Below, piece by piece: positions 1 through 8,745 of a DNA stretch of 42,424 nt. This DNA is from Acidobacteriota bacterium (GTDB lineage: Bacteria > Acidobacteriota > Terriglobia > Bryobacterales > Bryobacteraceae): the NCBI GenBank assembly GCA_025354525.1, contig JANXMS010000535.1, positions 1 through 42,424 on the forward strand. Direction: 5' to 3'. Below the pieces are notes generated by a model that made no database searches, had not been told where the DNA came from, and was given only the letters and a program-made list of their open reading frames with translations. The position numbers and the translations under genes were made by a program. Positions within the stretch are counted from its first letter, which is position 1; each line of letters opens with the position of its first letter.

Positions 1-60
1 GGCTTCCACCGCCACCTTAGCTTTCAAAGCCGGCGAGTGAGTCTTGCGTGTTCGAGGCAT
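1..60 (-). CDS. IS3-family transposase OrfA, N-terminal fragment
   Basis: Translation from the ATG at 60 gives MPRTRKTHSPALKAKVAVEA, running off the window edge. This closely resembles the opening of the OrfA proteins of IS3-family elements, basic residues followed by HS-FKAKVALEA, which begin a helix-turn-helix DNA-binding domain that recognises the element ends. An AAGGAG ribosome binding site sits five bases before the ATG. OrfA is normally followed by OrfB (DDE integrase), made by frameshifting; that part is outside the window. Confidence 0.8.
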   Translation of the reverse strand, partial: MPRTRKTHSPALKAKVAVEA

Positions 61-136
61 TGATTCTCCTTCATTTTCAATGCCCTCCTACACTTAAGCA
101 ATAACCATTTTTGTGTCTAGTTTTTGGGGTCCACCA
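1..136 (-). mobile_element. Left end of an IS3-family insertion sequence (partial)
   Basis: The minus strand of 1-60 encodes the start of an IS3 OrfA-type transposase. The 76 bases between its ATG and about position 136 read, from the outside in, TGGTGGACCCCAAAAACTAG and onward, which resembles the terminal inverted repeats of several IS3 subgroups (TG at the tip, then an ACCCCAAAAACT-like core). The tip is placed at about 136 because the receptor homology in the neighbouring gene starts just after it. The rest of the element lies outside the window, so the other inverted repeat and the target duplication cannot be seen. Confidence 0.7.
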
Positions 137-1906
137 CACACTGGTCTCGGGAGCGGCACCCATCGCCGGTTATCGACCCCGATTACGAACACCCAGTTTG
201 TGGACAACTTCTCCTGGAATAGTGGAAAACACACGATGAAGCTCGGTGCCGATTTCCGACGTTCGCAGATCACGGACCAACTTCGTCAATCGGTGTCCGG
301 GAACTTTACTTTCAGCGTTTTGCCGACGGGATTGCCTGGGCTGGGGGCCAGCGGCAATGGGCTGGCCAGCATGTTGCTTGGTTTTCCCACCGCCTATTCG
401 ACTCGGGATACGCCGGCGTTGCGGCGGAGCAGTTGGTATCTATCCGGTTTTGCGCAAGATGACTGGGCTATTACGAAGAACTTGACTTTGAATTTTGGCG
501 TTCGCTGGGAGGTTGACACTCCCATTCGAGACGCTGACAACCGCATGAACGGCTTTGATCCGCTGCAGATCAATCCCGTCTCAAGCACACCGGGGGTGGT
601 GAAATTCGCTGGGGTCAACGATTGGCGAGTCCAGCCCTACGCGACCGATTGGAACAACTTTGCTCCTCGTTTTGGATTTGCTTGGCGGGCTTTTGGCTCG
701 CCCAGAACCGTACTTCGGGGTGGCTATGGCATTTTTTACGCTCATCCGTTCGATCATGGCGCGCCTACTTCCGCCTCTCTGGGTTACGAGATTTCCGCGG
801 CGCTGAATTCGCCTGACAACGGAATCACCGCGCCCTTTTATCTGCGGGACGGCGTGCCTGTCTCTGCCAGCGCCACTAAGTTGGATGATTCTTTTGGGGC
901 GGTGCGCGTTGGCCAAAATCCCACGACGGCCATTACGTTTTTTGAAACGAACCGCCGGGCCGGGTATGCTCAACAGTTCAACTTGAGTATTCAGAGAGAG
1001 CTGGCAAACGGCATGATTGTCGAAATCAGTTACTTGGCTAACCTCGCCCGCAAGCTTTCGGGTACCAACCTTTCGATCAACCAGATACGCCCGGAACGGC
1101 TCGGCCCGACGGCCTCCCAGCGGGACCGTCCGTTTCCGCAATTTAGCGATGTATCGGTGGTTTTTCCGAATTTGGGGGTTTCGGCTTACCACGGCGGTGT
1201 CGCGCGAATCGAGAAGCGTTTTTCGAATGGATTCAATCTGCTGAGCACTTACACGTTTTCTAAGTTCCTGAACAATGTCGACGAAGGCGGCGCCGCGTTG
1301 GGTGGAGAGGGCGGCCCCTACTCGAACTTTTACAACCGACGAGCCGATTGGGGACCCTCGGAGAATGATGTCCGCCAGCGAGTGACCTTGAGCGGCGTCT
1401 ACGAATTGCCGTTCGGGAAGGGACGGCGGTGGCTTACCGTCGGGCGGGTCCACCAGCTGGTTGGCGATTGGTCGATTGGAAGCGTGATCACGCTTCAGAG
1501 TGGGGCACCGTTTACCGTTCGGACTCAAGCCAATACGACTAACGCCTTTTCCGCGGGCGCATTGCGGGCCGACGTCCTGCGAGATCCCAACCTCAGCGCT
1601 TCTGGACGCACCGTGGAGCGATGGTTCGACACAACGGCGTTCACTCAGCCTGGTGCCTTCCAGTTCGGAAATCAGGGCATCAATATTTTAAGGGCGGATG
1701 GGCGCAACGTAGTGAATCTGTCGCTTTTGCGCGACTTTCGAATCCGCGAGAATCTTCGGTTTCAGTTCCGGGGGGAGTTTTTGAACGTGGTTAATCACCC
1801 CGACTTCGGAGTTCCAGGCGCGGTGCTGGGGGCTCCCGGTTTTGGGGTCGTGAGTTCCGCGACGCCCCCGCGCCAAATACAACTTGGCCTTCGTATGATT
1901 TTCTAG
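113..1906 (+). pseudogene. TonB-dependent receptor (Oar-type), 5' end removed by an IS element
   Basis: This is the C-terminal half of an Oar-like outer-membrane receptor. It has beta-barrel sequence throughout, a late 'YELPFGKGRRW' segment, and ends in LGLRMIF with the terminal Phe typical of BAM substrates. It lacks a signal peptide, the carboxypeptidase-regulatory-like domain and the plug. Compared with the intact receptor at 23262-26636, the surviving sequence (NTQFVDNF onward) matches from about residue 540, so roughly 520 residues are missing. The only in-frame start is a GTG at 113, and the first eight codons lie inside the IS end, so the reading frame is a fusion artefact. Without a signal peptide no functional receptor can be made. 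The gene is followed 22 bases later by the cytochrome/DUF1553 gene, presumably once its operon partner. Confidence 0.85.
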
Positions 1907-1928
1907 CGAGATAGGATAGAGAGGCCCA

Positions 1929-4295
1929 ATGATCCAACTGCTGCGTTACTGCTGGCCCTTGTTTGCGCTGTCGAGTGTCTATTCCCAATCGAGAACGGTG
2001 GACTTCCTCGGGGAGGTGAAGCCGATCCTGGAGAAGAACTGTGTGGGTTGCCACAACACCAAGTTGCGGATGAGCGGCCTTTCGTTGGCCAGCCGAGAAC
2101 ATGCGGTTAGCGGAGGCCGTCGCGGTGCAGCCTTGGGGTCTGCGCTGACCGAGGGCCAGTTGCTAAAAGCCGTTCGCCACGATAGTAACTTGAAGATGCC
2201 GCCCGGACGGAAACTCGCCGATGCTGAGATCGGCGTGCTGGAGCGGTGGGTTGGCGCGGGGGCACCGTGGCCCGAGAATGCGGTGGAGTCAGTGGGTGCG
2301 CGACCCAACCATTGGTCGTTCTTGGCTCCCCAGCGCCCTGCGACCCCCCGTGTGAAGCGTCAGGGCTGGGCGCAAGGGCCGGTTGATGCCTTTCTCCTCG
2401 CGCGGCTCGAAAAGGAAAAGCTTCAGCCTTCGCCCGCGGCCGCACCAGCGACGCTTGTCCGCCGTTTGTATCTTGACTTACTCGGGCTTCCTCCAACTCC
2501 CTCCCAGACGGCGAAGTTTCTGGCTGATGCTCGCCCGCGGGCGTGGGAGCATCTGGTGGATGAATTGCTCGCTTCGCCCCATTTTGGAGAACGCTGGGGG
2601 CGGCGCTGGCTCGACTACGCGCGTTACGCCGATTCTGATGGTGGTAGCCGTGACGAACCTCGCCTGATCTGGCGGTACCGCGACTGGGTGATTCAGGCGT
2701 TGAATCGCGATATGCCGTTTGATCGATTCGTGGTTGACCAGTTAGCGGGAGACTTAGTGGAGAGTCCGACGGCGGATCAGCTCATAGCGACAGGATTTCA
2801 TCGTAACTCACCGCTCCAAATTGAAGCTGGGACTGACAGAGAACAGTATCGGACGGAGATGGTTTTTGACCGGGTCGATACGACGGGGACGGTGTTCCTG
2901 GGCCTGAGCACCGGGTGCGCCAAATGTCATGACCATAAGTTCGATCCCATCTCCCAGCGCGAGTATTACCAGATGTTCGCCATATTCAATAGCACGGACG
3001 ACTACAGCGAACAGCGGCCGCGATTCAACCTCCGGGTAATGAACCTGCATGATGTTCATGGTCCGTATCTCAACTTCGCTCCGCCCGATGCGGTCGCCCT
3101 TCGGGAGGACTTGACTCGGCGTCTGTTGGCACTCGATGATGAGACGGAAGTACTCCGTTCTGTCAAGACGGCTGAATCCAAGCAGCAAATTGCAAAGATC
3201 GAAGCGGACATGGCGGCGTTGCGCAAAAAAGTCCCGGTAATTGACGGAACAATGATCACGCGCGAGATCACTCCGCCGCGGGAATCGTACCTTCTGAAAG
3301 GTGCCGACTACCTTTCGAGAGGCGAAGCCGTCAGCCCGGGTACCCCTTCGGTTCTGCATCCGTACGGCTCACCGAAGCCACCAAACCGGTTGGACTTCGC
3401 CCAGTGGTTGGTTGCGCCCGCCAATCCGTTGCTCGCTCGCGTGACCGTGAATCGGATTTGGCAGGAGTACTTTGGGCGCGGGATCGTTGAAACGGAGAAC
3501 GATTTCGGTACTCAGGGTTCGCCGCCGACACATCCCGAACTCCTCGACTGGTTGGCCACCGAGTTCATTCAGACGGGTTGGAGCCAGAAAGCTATTCACC
3601 GGGCGATTGTGACGTCGGCGGCTTACCGCCAATCGTCGGATATTCCTTCCGAACTCGCCGAGCGGGACCCTTTGAATCTGCTGTTGGCTCGCCAGTCCCG
3701 CCTTCGGTTGGATGCCGAGGTGATTCGGGATGTTGCCTTGGCAGCGAGTGGCAAACTCTCTCCCAAGCTCGGCGGCCCCAGTGTATTTCCGCCCCAGCCG
3801 GGGTCGGTGAAGCGCACTTGGCAACCGTCTCCGGGGGAAGACCGCTATCGGCGCGGGCTCTACACCTTCTTCTGGCGGGTCACGCCAAATCCACATCTGG
3901 TTGTCTTTGATTCTCCTTCCGCCATGACTACCTGCACCCGCCGTCAGCGTTCGAACACGCCGTTGCAGGCGCTCACTCTAATGAATGAGGGTACTTTTCA
4001 CGAACTGGCCCAGGCGTTAGCGGACCGTATCGTCACCGAGGCGTCACCGACGATGGAGAAGCAGTTACAACATGGGTTTCGGCTGGTCTTGGGGCGTGAT
4101 CCATCGTCGGCTGAGTCGGTTCGATTCCGGTCTTTTCTGGCTGCGGAACGCGACGCGTTGCTGAGTAAGCCCGAGGAAGCCGAGGCATTGGCACCGCAAC
4201 TGATTCGAAATGGCCGTTCTGCCGTTGCCGTCGCGGTTTGGGTTGCGGTGGCTCGCGTCCTGCTGAATACAGACGAGTTCATGACAAGAGAGTAA
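1929..4295 (+). CDS. Secreted c-type cytochrome with DUF1549 and DUF1553 domains
   Basis: A 788-residue protein of the planctomycete-type PSCyt1-DUF1549-DUF1553 architecture. An N-terminal hydrophobic segment (about 5-19) looks like a signal peptide. A heme-binding CVGCH lies at 38-42 in a short cytochrome c domain, DUF1549 covers about 140-350 and carries a second CxxCH (CAKCH, residues 330-334), and DUF1553 covers about 482-750 (starting near NRLDFAQWLV). The biochemical role is not established; the heme motifs suggest a periplasmic redox function. The ATG at 1929 is preceded by AGAGAGG. The gene follows the truncated receptor by 22 bases and its stop is 2 bases before the DUF1501 ATG, so the three form a module. 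With its partner receptor broken, whether it is still transcribed is unclear, since any promoter upstream of the receptor is now separated by the IS. Confidence 0.85.
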   Translation: MIQLLRYCWPLFALSSVYSQSRTVDFLGEVKPILEKNCVGCHNTKLRMSGLSLASREHAVSGGRRGAALGSALTEGQLLKAVRHDSNLKMPPGRKLADAEIGVLERWVGAGAPWPENAVESVGARPNHWSFLAPQRPATPRVKRQGWAQGPVDAFLLARLEKEKLQPSPAAAPATLVRRLYLDLLGLPPTPSQTAKFLADARPRAWEHLVDELLASPHFGERWGRRWLDYARYADSDGGSRDEPRLIWRYRDWVIQALNRDMPFDRFVVDQLAGDLVESPTADQLIATGFHRNSPLQIEAGTDREQYRTEMVFDRVDTTGTVFLGLSTGCAKCHDHKFDPISQREYYQMFAIFNSTDDYSEQRPRFNLRVMNLHDVHGPYLNFAPPDAVALREDLTRRLLALDDETEVLRSVKTAESKQQIAKIEADMAALRKKVPVIDGTMITREITPPRESYLLKGADYLSRGEAVSPGTPSVLHPYGSPKPPNRLDFAQWLVAPANPLLARVTVNRIWQEYFGRGIVETENDFGTQGSPPTHPELLDWLATEFIQTGWSQKAIHRAIVTSAAYRQSSDIPSELAERDPLNLLLARQSRLRLDAEVIRDVALAASGKLSPKLGGPSVFPPQPGSVKRTWQPSPGEDRYRRGLYTFFWRVTPNPHLVVFDSPSAMTTCTRRQRSNTPLQALTLMNEGTFHELAQALADRIVTEASPTMEKQLQHGFRLVLGRDPSSAESVRFRSFLAAERDALLSKPEEAEALAPQLIRNGRSAVAVAVWVAVARVLLNTDEFMTRE

Positions 4296-4297
4296 CA

Positions 4298-5734
4298 ATG
4301 ATGGATATCCAGGACTTAGACGAACTCTGGCGGACTCGCCGCCACTTCTTTCAGGACTGTAAGGTTGGTCTTGGTCGCATCGCGCTCGCCTCATTGCTTG
4401 GTGGCTCGGCGGGCGCCAAGCCGGTTCAACGCCCGATGGCGCCGAAGAAGCCGCATTTTCCGGGTAAGGCAAAGAGTATTATTTATCTGTTTATGGCGGG
4501 CGGCCCAAGCCAATTGGACCTGTTTGACTACAAGCCGAAGTTAAAGGAGTTTGATGGTCAGACGCCGCCGGAATCGTTCATGAAGGGAAAGCGATTCGCG
4601 TTCATGGAAAGGATCGCATCCGCGCGTATGTCCGCGTCGCGCTATACGTTCAAGCGCTACGGGCAGGCTGGCATGTGGGCGTCGGAGCTTATGCCGGAGA
4701 TCGGTTCCTCGGCCGACGACATTGCGATGATTCTGTCGATGCGCACGGAAAACTTTAATCACGCGCCGGCCAAGGTCTTCGCACACACGGGAACGATTGT
4801 TCCCGGCAGACCGAGTCTTGGCTCATGGATCACCTACGGGATAGGCAGCGAGTCCGAGCAGTTGCCCGGCTTCGTTGCGCTGCAGTCCGGGCCTCGGCCG
4901 CCGCGGAATGGGCCGCTGATTTGGGGCAGCGGCTTCCTGCCGAGCGCCTTTCAGGGCGTTCCGTTTTTGAGCGGTTCGGAGCCGGTGTTCAATCTCAAGA
5001 GCCAGCCGGGGGTTACGCCGGAACGCCAGGATCGGAGCTTGCAGATGCTGCGGGAGCTTAATGAGTGGCGTTTCGCGGCGACGGGCGACGACGAAATTGC
5101 GACGCGGATTGCGTCTTATGAGACGGCGTTCCGGATGCAAACCGCTGCTCCCGAGTTGATGGATGTGTCCAGCGAGAGTAAGGAGACGCTTGCGCTTTAT
5201 GGCGCCGAGCCGGGCAAGAACTCCTTTGCGAATAACTGTTTACTGGCTCGCCGCTTGGTGGAGCGAGGCGTGCGTTGTGTGCAGGTTTATCACACCGATT
5301 GGGACCACCATTCCAACCTCAAGCAGGGCATCGAAAAGGTGACTCGCGAGGTTGATCGCCCTTCGGCGGCACTGGTGAAGGACCTCAAGCGCCTTGGGCT
5401 TTTGGACCAGACGATCGTCGTCTGGGGCGGTGAGTTCGGCCGCACCCCGCTGTCTGACGGGGTGCCCGGCGCGCAAATTGGGCGTAATCACCACATTGAT
5501 GCCTATGCCACCTGGCTCGCCGGCGGGGGCGTGGTGGGAGGCCAGACTGTGGGCCAGACCGACGATATTGGTTTTCACGCGGTGGAGAATCCGGTTCCCG
5601 TGCACGACCTGCACGCGACGTTGCTGCATTTGCTGGGGCTCGAACATACTAAGCTTACTTATCGGTTTCAGGGGCGTAACTTTCGACTTACTGATGTGGC
5701 GGGTAAGGTGGTCACCGCGCTGATTGGGAAATAA
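4298..5734 (+). CDS. DUF1501 domain protein (sulfatase/alkaline-phosphatase-like fold)
   Basis: A 478-residue DUF1501 protein, a family related to the alkaline phosphatase/sulfatase superfamily and typically encoded beside DUF1549/DUF1553 proteins. Family hallmarks are AGGPSQLDLFD near residue 65, the histidine-rich DWDHH in the middle, EFGRTPLSDG, and GRNHH towards the C-terminus; these are likely metal ligands. The N-terminus carries RRHFFQD followed by a hydrophobic stretch, a plausible Tat signal. The open frame extends 20 codons upstream, but the ATG pair at 4298/4301 fits better: it lies just after the DUF1553 stop (4293-4295), has AAGAGAG upstream, and gives the normal Tat-type N-terminus. 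Substrate unknown. Confidence 0.85.
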   Translation: MMDIQDLDELWRTRRHFFQDCKVGLGRIALASLLGGSAGAKPVQRPMAPKKPHFPGKAKSIIYLFMAGGPSQLDLFDYKPKLKEFDGQTPPESFMKGKRFAFMERIASARMSASRYTFKRYGQAGMWASELMPEIGSSADDIAMILSMRTENFNHAPAKVFAHTGTIVPGRPSLGSWITYGIGSESEQLPGFVALQSGPRPPRNGPLIWGSGFLPSAFQGVPFLSGSEPVFNLKSQPGVTPERQDRSLQMLRELNEWRFAATGDDEIATRIASYETAFRMQTAAPELMDVSSESKETLALYGAEPGKNSFANNCLLARRLVERGVRCVQVYHTDWDHHSNLKQGIEKVTREVDRPSAALVKDLKRLGLLDQTIVVWGGEFGRTPLSDGVPGAQIGRNHHIDAYATWLAGGGVVGGQTVGQTDDIGFHAVENPVPVHDLHATLLHLLGLEHTKLTYRFQGRNFRLTDVAGKVVTALIGK

Positions 5735-7325
5735 CTTCTTAGTTCGGGTTGTCGGCGCGGTCAGGTAGCCGTTCAAAAAGTGCCGAAGCAGTGTAAGTTC
5801 GCGAAGTTCTGAACGGGCGATGCGTTGCGCCGACGGGGCTTGTTGCCAACTCTTCCGGCGGTTGCGGCGGATGCTGGCGCGGCGGCCGGGCCAGCGCCAA
5901 GTTTGCCCTCTTCTTCCGGCTGGCGAAAGGGCCGTAGTGCCGGATGCGTTGAAACCCCGGAGGCAGAGAATGCAACAGGAAGCGGCTGTGCCGCCAACTA
6001 CTTAACGCCACTACCGACGGATGGGCGTCAATTACAGCAAGTCTTGACTTAATAGAGGTCATATCCGCGACGTCTAAAGAGATCAGGAGCAATGTCGGGA
6101 AAGAGGAAGGGGCAGCGAGCCTCGGCGAGATCGACTACAAGCGCATGCATTGACGGGGCCCTGAGCTGGGACAAACGTAGTTTGACGTCCGCCCAATACG
6201 GGGCCGGTAGTTCGGGTTTCCAGAACGCCTCCATTAAGACGGGTATCGCTCTAGGAACCGCTTCTAACGACAATTACTTTTGCAGCACCATCAGCAGGTG
6301 TTTTGATGTAAGTTAAACATCTGCCGCTGGGCGTTGGTTGAGATGGGGCATTGCCCCAAGCCCCAGGATTTAGCGCATTGTGCCATCCCAGGTGGGCTAC
6401 GAGCCCGCCGACAGTGGGCATGAAGCCATGGGAGCACCCTCCGCCGGTGGCAAGTCAACTTTAGTAGTTGTCCTTTCGGCCGTTTCTAATTGTCGCCAAA
6501 CAATCGACGGACTCCTTCGGTCAATCGCCCAAGTCCAAGCGGTGGTGGGGGAACTGCTCGATCAATCCCGCGAGTGCACCTGTTGCCATGATGGACTGAT
6601 GATTCGGACGCGGATACGGGCGCCCCTTCGCGGGTGGAATTCTTCTTGATGGCTTCGTCACCAATTCGCCGCCTGTTCGTTGCTGTTGGCCACGATCGGT
6701 CGTGTTGTGTCTGCTGGTTGGGGAATCGCTCTTGGTCGGCGCTGGCGAGCTTGATCGGGACAGGATTTCCGCAAAAAGACGTATCCGCCACACCGACAAT
6801 CCGCCCGGAGAATCTTCGGTGGTCTTCCTTGGGTTCCGACGACCCCTCTCTCGCGGCCTGCCCGCATTCTTCAACCCCTCTCGATTCAAAACACAATAGG
6901 ACACCGTTCCTTGGCCACCCGCAACCGCGTTTAGCGCAATGACCGTTCTCATCACTTGGCGACTCCAGATTGCCCCGACTCGACGCGTTTTCCTGTCCGC
7001 CCGCCGATGAGAACTTGACCATTCCGGCGCTGGCTACCGCGCCCGTCAAGCGTTTTGCACGGAGTTTTGTAAGCGCCTCACAAGGTGTTTGGGTTTATAT
7101 TTCCTTTGTTATCAATTATATGGAAAAAGCGTGCCCCAAATAGGTCCCTAGAGCATGAGAGATTTTGGGTGTAAGTAGTTCGAGCGGTTGAGTGCCCCGG
7201 GAAGATAGTTGGAGTTGAGGGACTCCAATATTCAAAACGTGAGTTGCTGCTCCCGATCGAATCAATCGGCGAACCGGGCCCCGATGGGCGTCTGGGTCCG
7301 GTGCCGCACCGATTGCTTACTTAGA
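5735..7325. other. Long region without intact genes (mostly degenerate)
   Basis: About 1.6 kb in which short frames occur in all directions but none reads as a convincing whole protein. An IS91-type transposase remnant is recognisable near 5739-6092 on the minus strand. From about 6100 to 7070 I recognise nothing; the longest frame (6486-7049, minus, 187 codons) is of low complexity for a protein and has no visible ribosome binding site. From 7088 to 7125 the DNA is markedly AT-rich, and 7160-7367 looks like a structured RNA. The stretch resembles a graveyard of mobile-element debris. Confidence 0.6.
5739..6092 (-). pseudogene. IS91-type (Y2) transposase remnant
   Basis: The minus-strand frame contains FLLHSLPPGFQRIRHYGPFA followed by SRKKRANLALAR. 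This matches the conserved C-terminal segment of IS91-family transposases (FL-HVLP-GF-RIRHYG, then -NR---LA-AR-LL). The Cys-rich end expected after it and the whole N-terminal catalytic part with its tyrosines are missing, and the flanking residues are not transposase-like. The recognisable piece covers about 5890-6000; the rest of this frame may or may not belong to it. It is a decayed remnant with no coding function. Confidence 0.6.
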
Positions 7326-7367
7326 CCCGGCTGCAGGCTATTGGGTTGTCTGCAGCCGGGCTTTTTT
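7160..7367 (+). ncRNA. Candidate structured small RNA with its own terminator
   Basis: No protein-coding gene on this strand leads into the terminator at 7326-7367, yet the preceding 160 bases fold well by eye. GGGT/TAAGTA (7167-7177) pairs with TACTTA/ACCC (7318-7328) across one G-G mismatch, making a closing helix. Inside it lie hairpins 7211-7226 (GGAGT/ACTCC), 7253-7269 (CCGAT/ATCGG) and 7273-7281 with 7294-7302 (nine pairs, one G-U). An alternative rod pairing (GTGC 7192-7195 with GCAC; CCGG with CCGG 7298-7301) is also possible. The closing helix shares CCC (7326-7328) with the terminator. The size and long closing helix are compatible with a 6S-like RNA, but I do not recognise a family signature. 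The AT-rich DNA just upstream may hold a promoter. Confidence 0.45.
7326..7367 (+). terminator. Intrinsic (rho-independent) terminator
   Basis: An 11-pair perfect stem, CCCGGCTGCAG (7326-7336) with CTGCAGCCGGG (7350-7360), has a 13-base loop and is followed at once by CTTTTTT. On the minus strand the stem is followed by TCTAAGTAAG, with no T-run, so it works rightward only. It cannot serve the pspC-like gene on the minus strand and probably ends the candidate RNA at 7160-7367. Confidence 0.8.
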
Positions 7368-7459
7368 CATGAGTGTGGTTGGGGTGCAACCGCGGAGGGC
7401 GACGACGGATTCCATCGGCCAACCAAGCCGGGCGGATCCGTCGGCCGACCCCTACTTCC

Positions 7460-7813
7460 CTATGCAGCCGTCGGCAATCCCAACGGTGGCCGAACATCAT
7501 TCCTCGGCATCACAATCCAACAAATCGGATAGGCCAGAAAGCCGACGCCAGTTACGATCGCAATTCCCAGCCATAAGAGTCGAACCAGCGTCACATCCCA
7601 GCCAAGCCACTTCGCCACACCGGAACAAACTCCAGCGATCTTCTTGTCATATACGTCGCGCTCCAGGCGACCCTGGGTCAGCGGTAGAGCCGACCAACGA
7701 TATTGTCCCATCTGATCGGGCTTGCCGCACCGCGCACAGTACCGATGATCGGTTTGCATTTCAAATCCACAAGCGTTGCAGTACATGCCATCGTTTACGA
7801 AAGTCTCCGCCAT
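7460..7813 (-). CDS. Zinc-ribbon PspC-domain membrane protein
   Basis: A 117-residue protein with an N-terminal zinc ribbon (YCNACGFEM and YCARCGKPD, residues about 11-30) joined to a PspC domain (about 50-110, with KKIAGVCSGVAKWLG and a hydrophobic segment VRLLWLGIAIVTGVGFLAYP). PspC proteins are inner-membrane components linked to envelope stress sensing in other bacteria; the zinc-ribbon variant is common in diverse phyla and its role is less certain. The ATG at 7813 is 14 bases from the TTG that opens the frame of the divergent msrP gene and 29 bases from the preferred msrP ATG, so both promoters must lie in this short gap or within the neighbouring 5' ends. Confidence 0.8.
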   Translation of the reverse strand: MAETFVNDGMYCNACGFEMQTDHRYCARCGKPDQMGQYRWSALPLTQGRLERDVYDKKIAGVCSGVAKWLGWDVTLVRLLWLGIAIVTGVGFLAYPICWIVMPRNDVRPPLGLPTAA

Positions 7814-7842
7814 AGTGTTCCCGAAATTTGTACAGTAGTATC

Positions 7843-8745
7843 ATGCGGATTCGTATTCCAAAAGGCTGGGAGATGCGGGAACAGGACGCAACGCCTGAGA
7901 CTGTTTTCCTGAATCGACGTCAGTTGCTCGCGGCAGCCGGATTATCGGCCCTGCCGGCTTGGGCGCAGAGCGCCAAACGGAACGAGGCTTTTACCCTCGA
8001 CCGCCCCATCACCGAAGAATGGGCCGCCACAGGCTATAACAACTTCTACGAGCTCAATCCGTTGGCTAAAGAGGGTTTGGCCGCACTCGCCAGCGAGTTC
8101 CAGATCTCGCCGTGGACGGTCGAACTCACCGGCCAATGCAATAAGCCGCAAAAACTCGACCTTGATGACATCCTGAAGAAATTTCCCTTTGAAGAGCGCC
8201 TCTATCGGTTCCGCTGCGTGGAACGCTGGGCCATGGCGGTACCCTGGACCGGCTTTCCCCTAAGCCTGCTACTTAAACTCGCTGATCCCAAACCCTCCGC
8301 TAAATACGTCCGCTTCGTCACCGTGAATCGACCCAATCAGATGCCGGGCATGAAGCAGGCACCCTACCCTTGGCCGTATTTTGAAGGTCTCCGAATGGAC
8401 GAGGCGATGAACCCGCTAACTCTGGTCACGACGGGCATGTACGGAAAGCCGCTCCCCAAGCAGAACGGGGCCCCCATTCGCCTTGTCGTGCCTTGGAAGT
8501 ACGGCTACAAATCGATCAAGTCGATCGTCAAAATCGAATTCACCTCCAGCGAGCCACCCACTCTGTGGAACAAGCTAAACGCCCAGGAGTACGGCTTTTA
8601 TTCCAACATCGATCCTAAAAAGCCACACCCCCGCTGGTCGCAAGCGATCGAGCAGTTGATCCCCACGATGCAACGGAAGCCAACCCTGCTCTATAACGGC
8701 TACGAGCAGTACGTCGCTTCGATGTACAAGGGTAACGAACACTGA
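7843..8745 (+). CDS. msrP: Protein-methionine-sulfoxide reductase, molybdopterin catalytic subunit
   Basis: A 300-residue match to MsrP (YedY), the periplasmic molybdenum enzyme that repairs oxidised methionine in exported proteins. The N-terminus holds a Tat signal with NRRQLLAAAGL (RR at 25-26) and a cleavage-like AWAQ. Family blocks include GYNNFYELN, FRCVERWAM with the molybdenum-ligand Cys at 125, LRMDEAMNPLTL, GAPIRLVVPWKYGYKSIKS and EYGFYSN. The frame opens with a TTG at 7828, but the ATG at 7843 is preferred because the family usually begins at the basic stretch before the Tat motif. The 3' end overlaps the convergent sigma-factor frame by 46 bases. The usual heme membrane partner msrQ is not next to it. 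Confidence 0.93.
   Translation: MRIRIPKGWEMREQDATPETVFLNRRQLLAAAGLSALPAWAQSAKRNEAFTLDRPITEEWAATGYNNFYELNPLAKEGLAALASEFQISPWTVELTGQCNKPQKLDLDDILKKFPFEERLYRFRCVERWAMAVPWTGFPLSLLLKLADPKPSAKYVRFVTVNRPNQMPGMKQAPYPWPYFEGLRMDEAMNPLTLVTTGMYGKPLPKQNGAPIRLVVPWKYGYKSIKSIVKIEFTSSEPPTLWNKLNAQEYGFYSNIDPKKPHPRWSQAIEQLIPTMQRKPTLLYNGYEQYVASMYKGNEH

Noticed and set aside
581-1528. 315-codon minus-strand open frame
   Set aside because: Antisense to the receptor pseudogene, with no recognisable sequence.
6486-7049. 187-codon minus-strand frame as a possible gene
   Set aside because: No ribosome binding site, no domain, compositionally unlike neighbouring genes; overlapping frames of similar length exist on both strands.
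7060-7140. Integron attC or attachment site around the short inverted motifs
   Set aside because: The motifs do not match the conserved attC core sites and no integrase gene is nearby.
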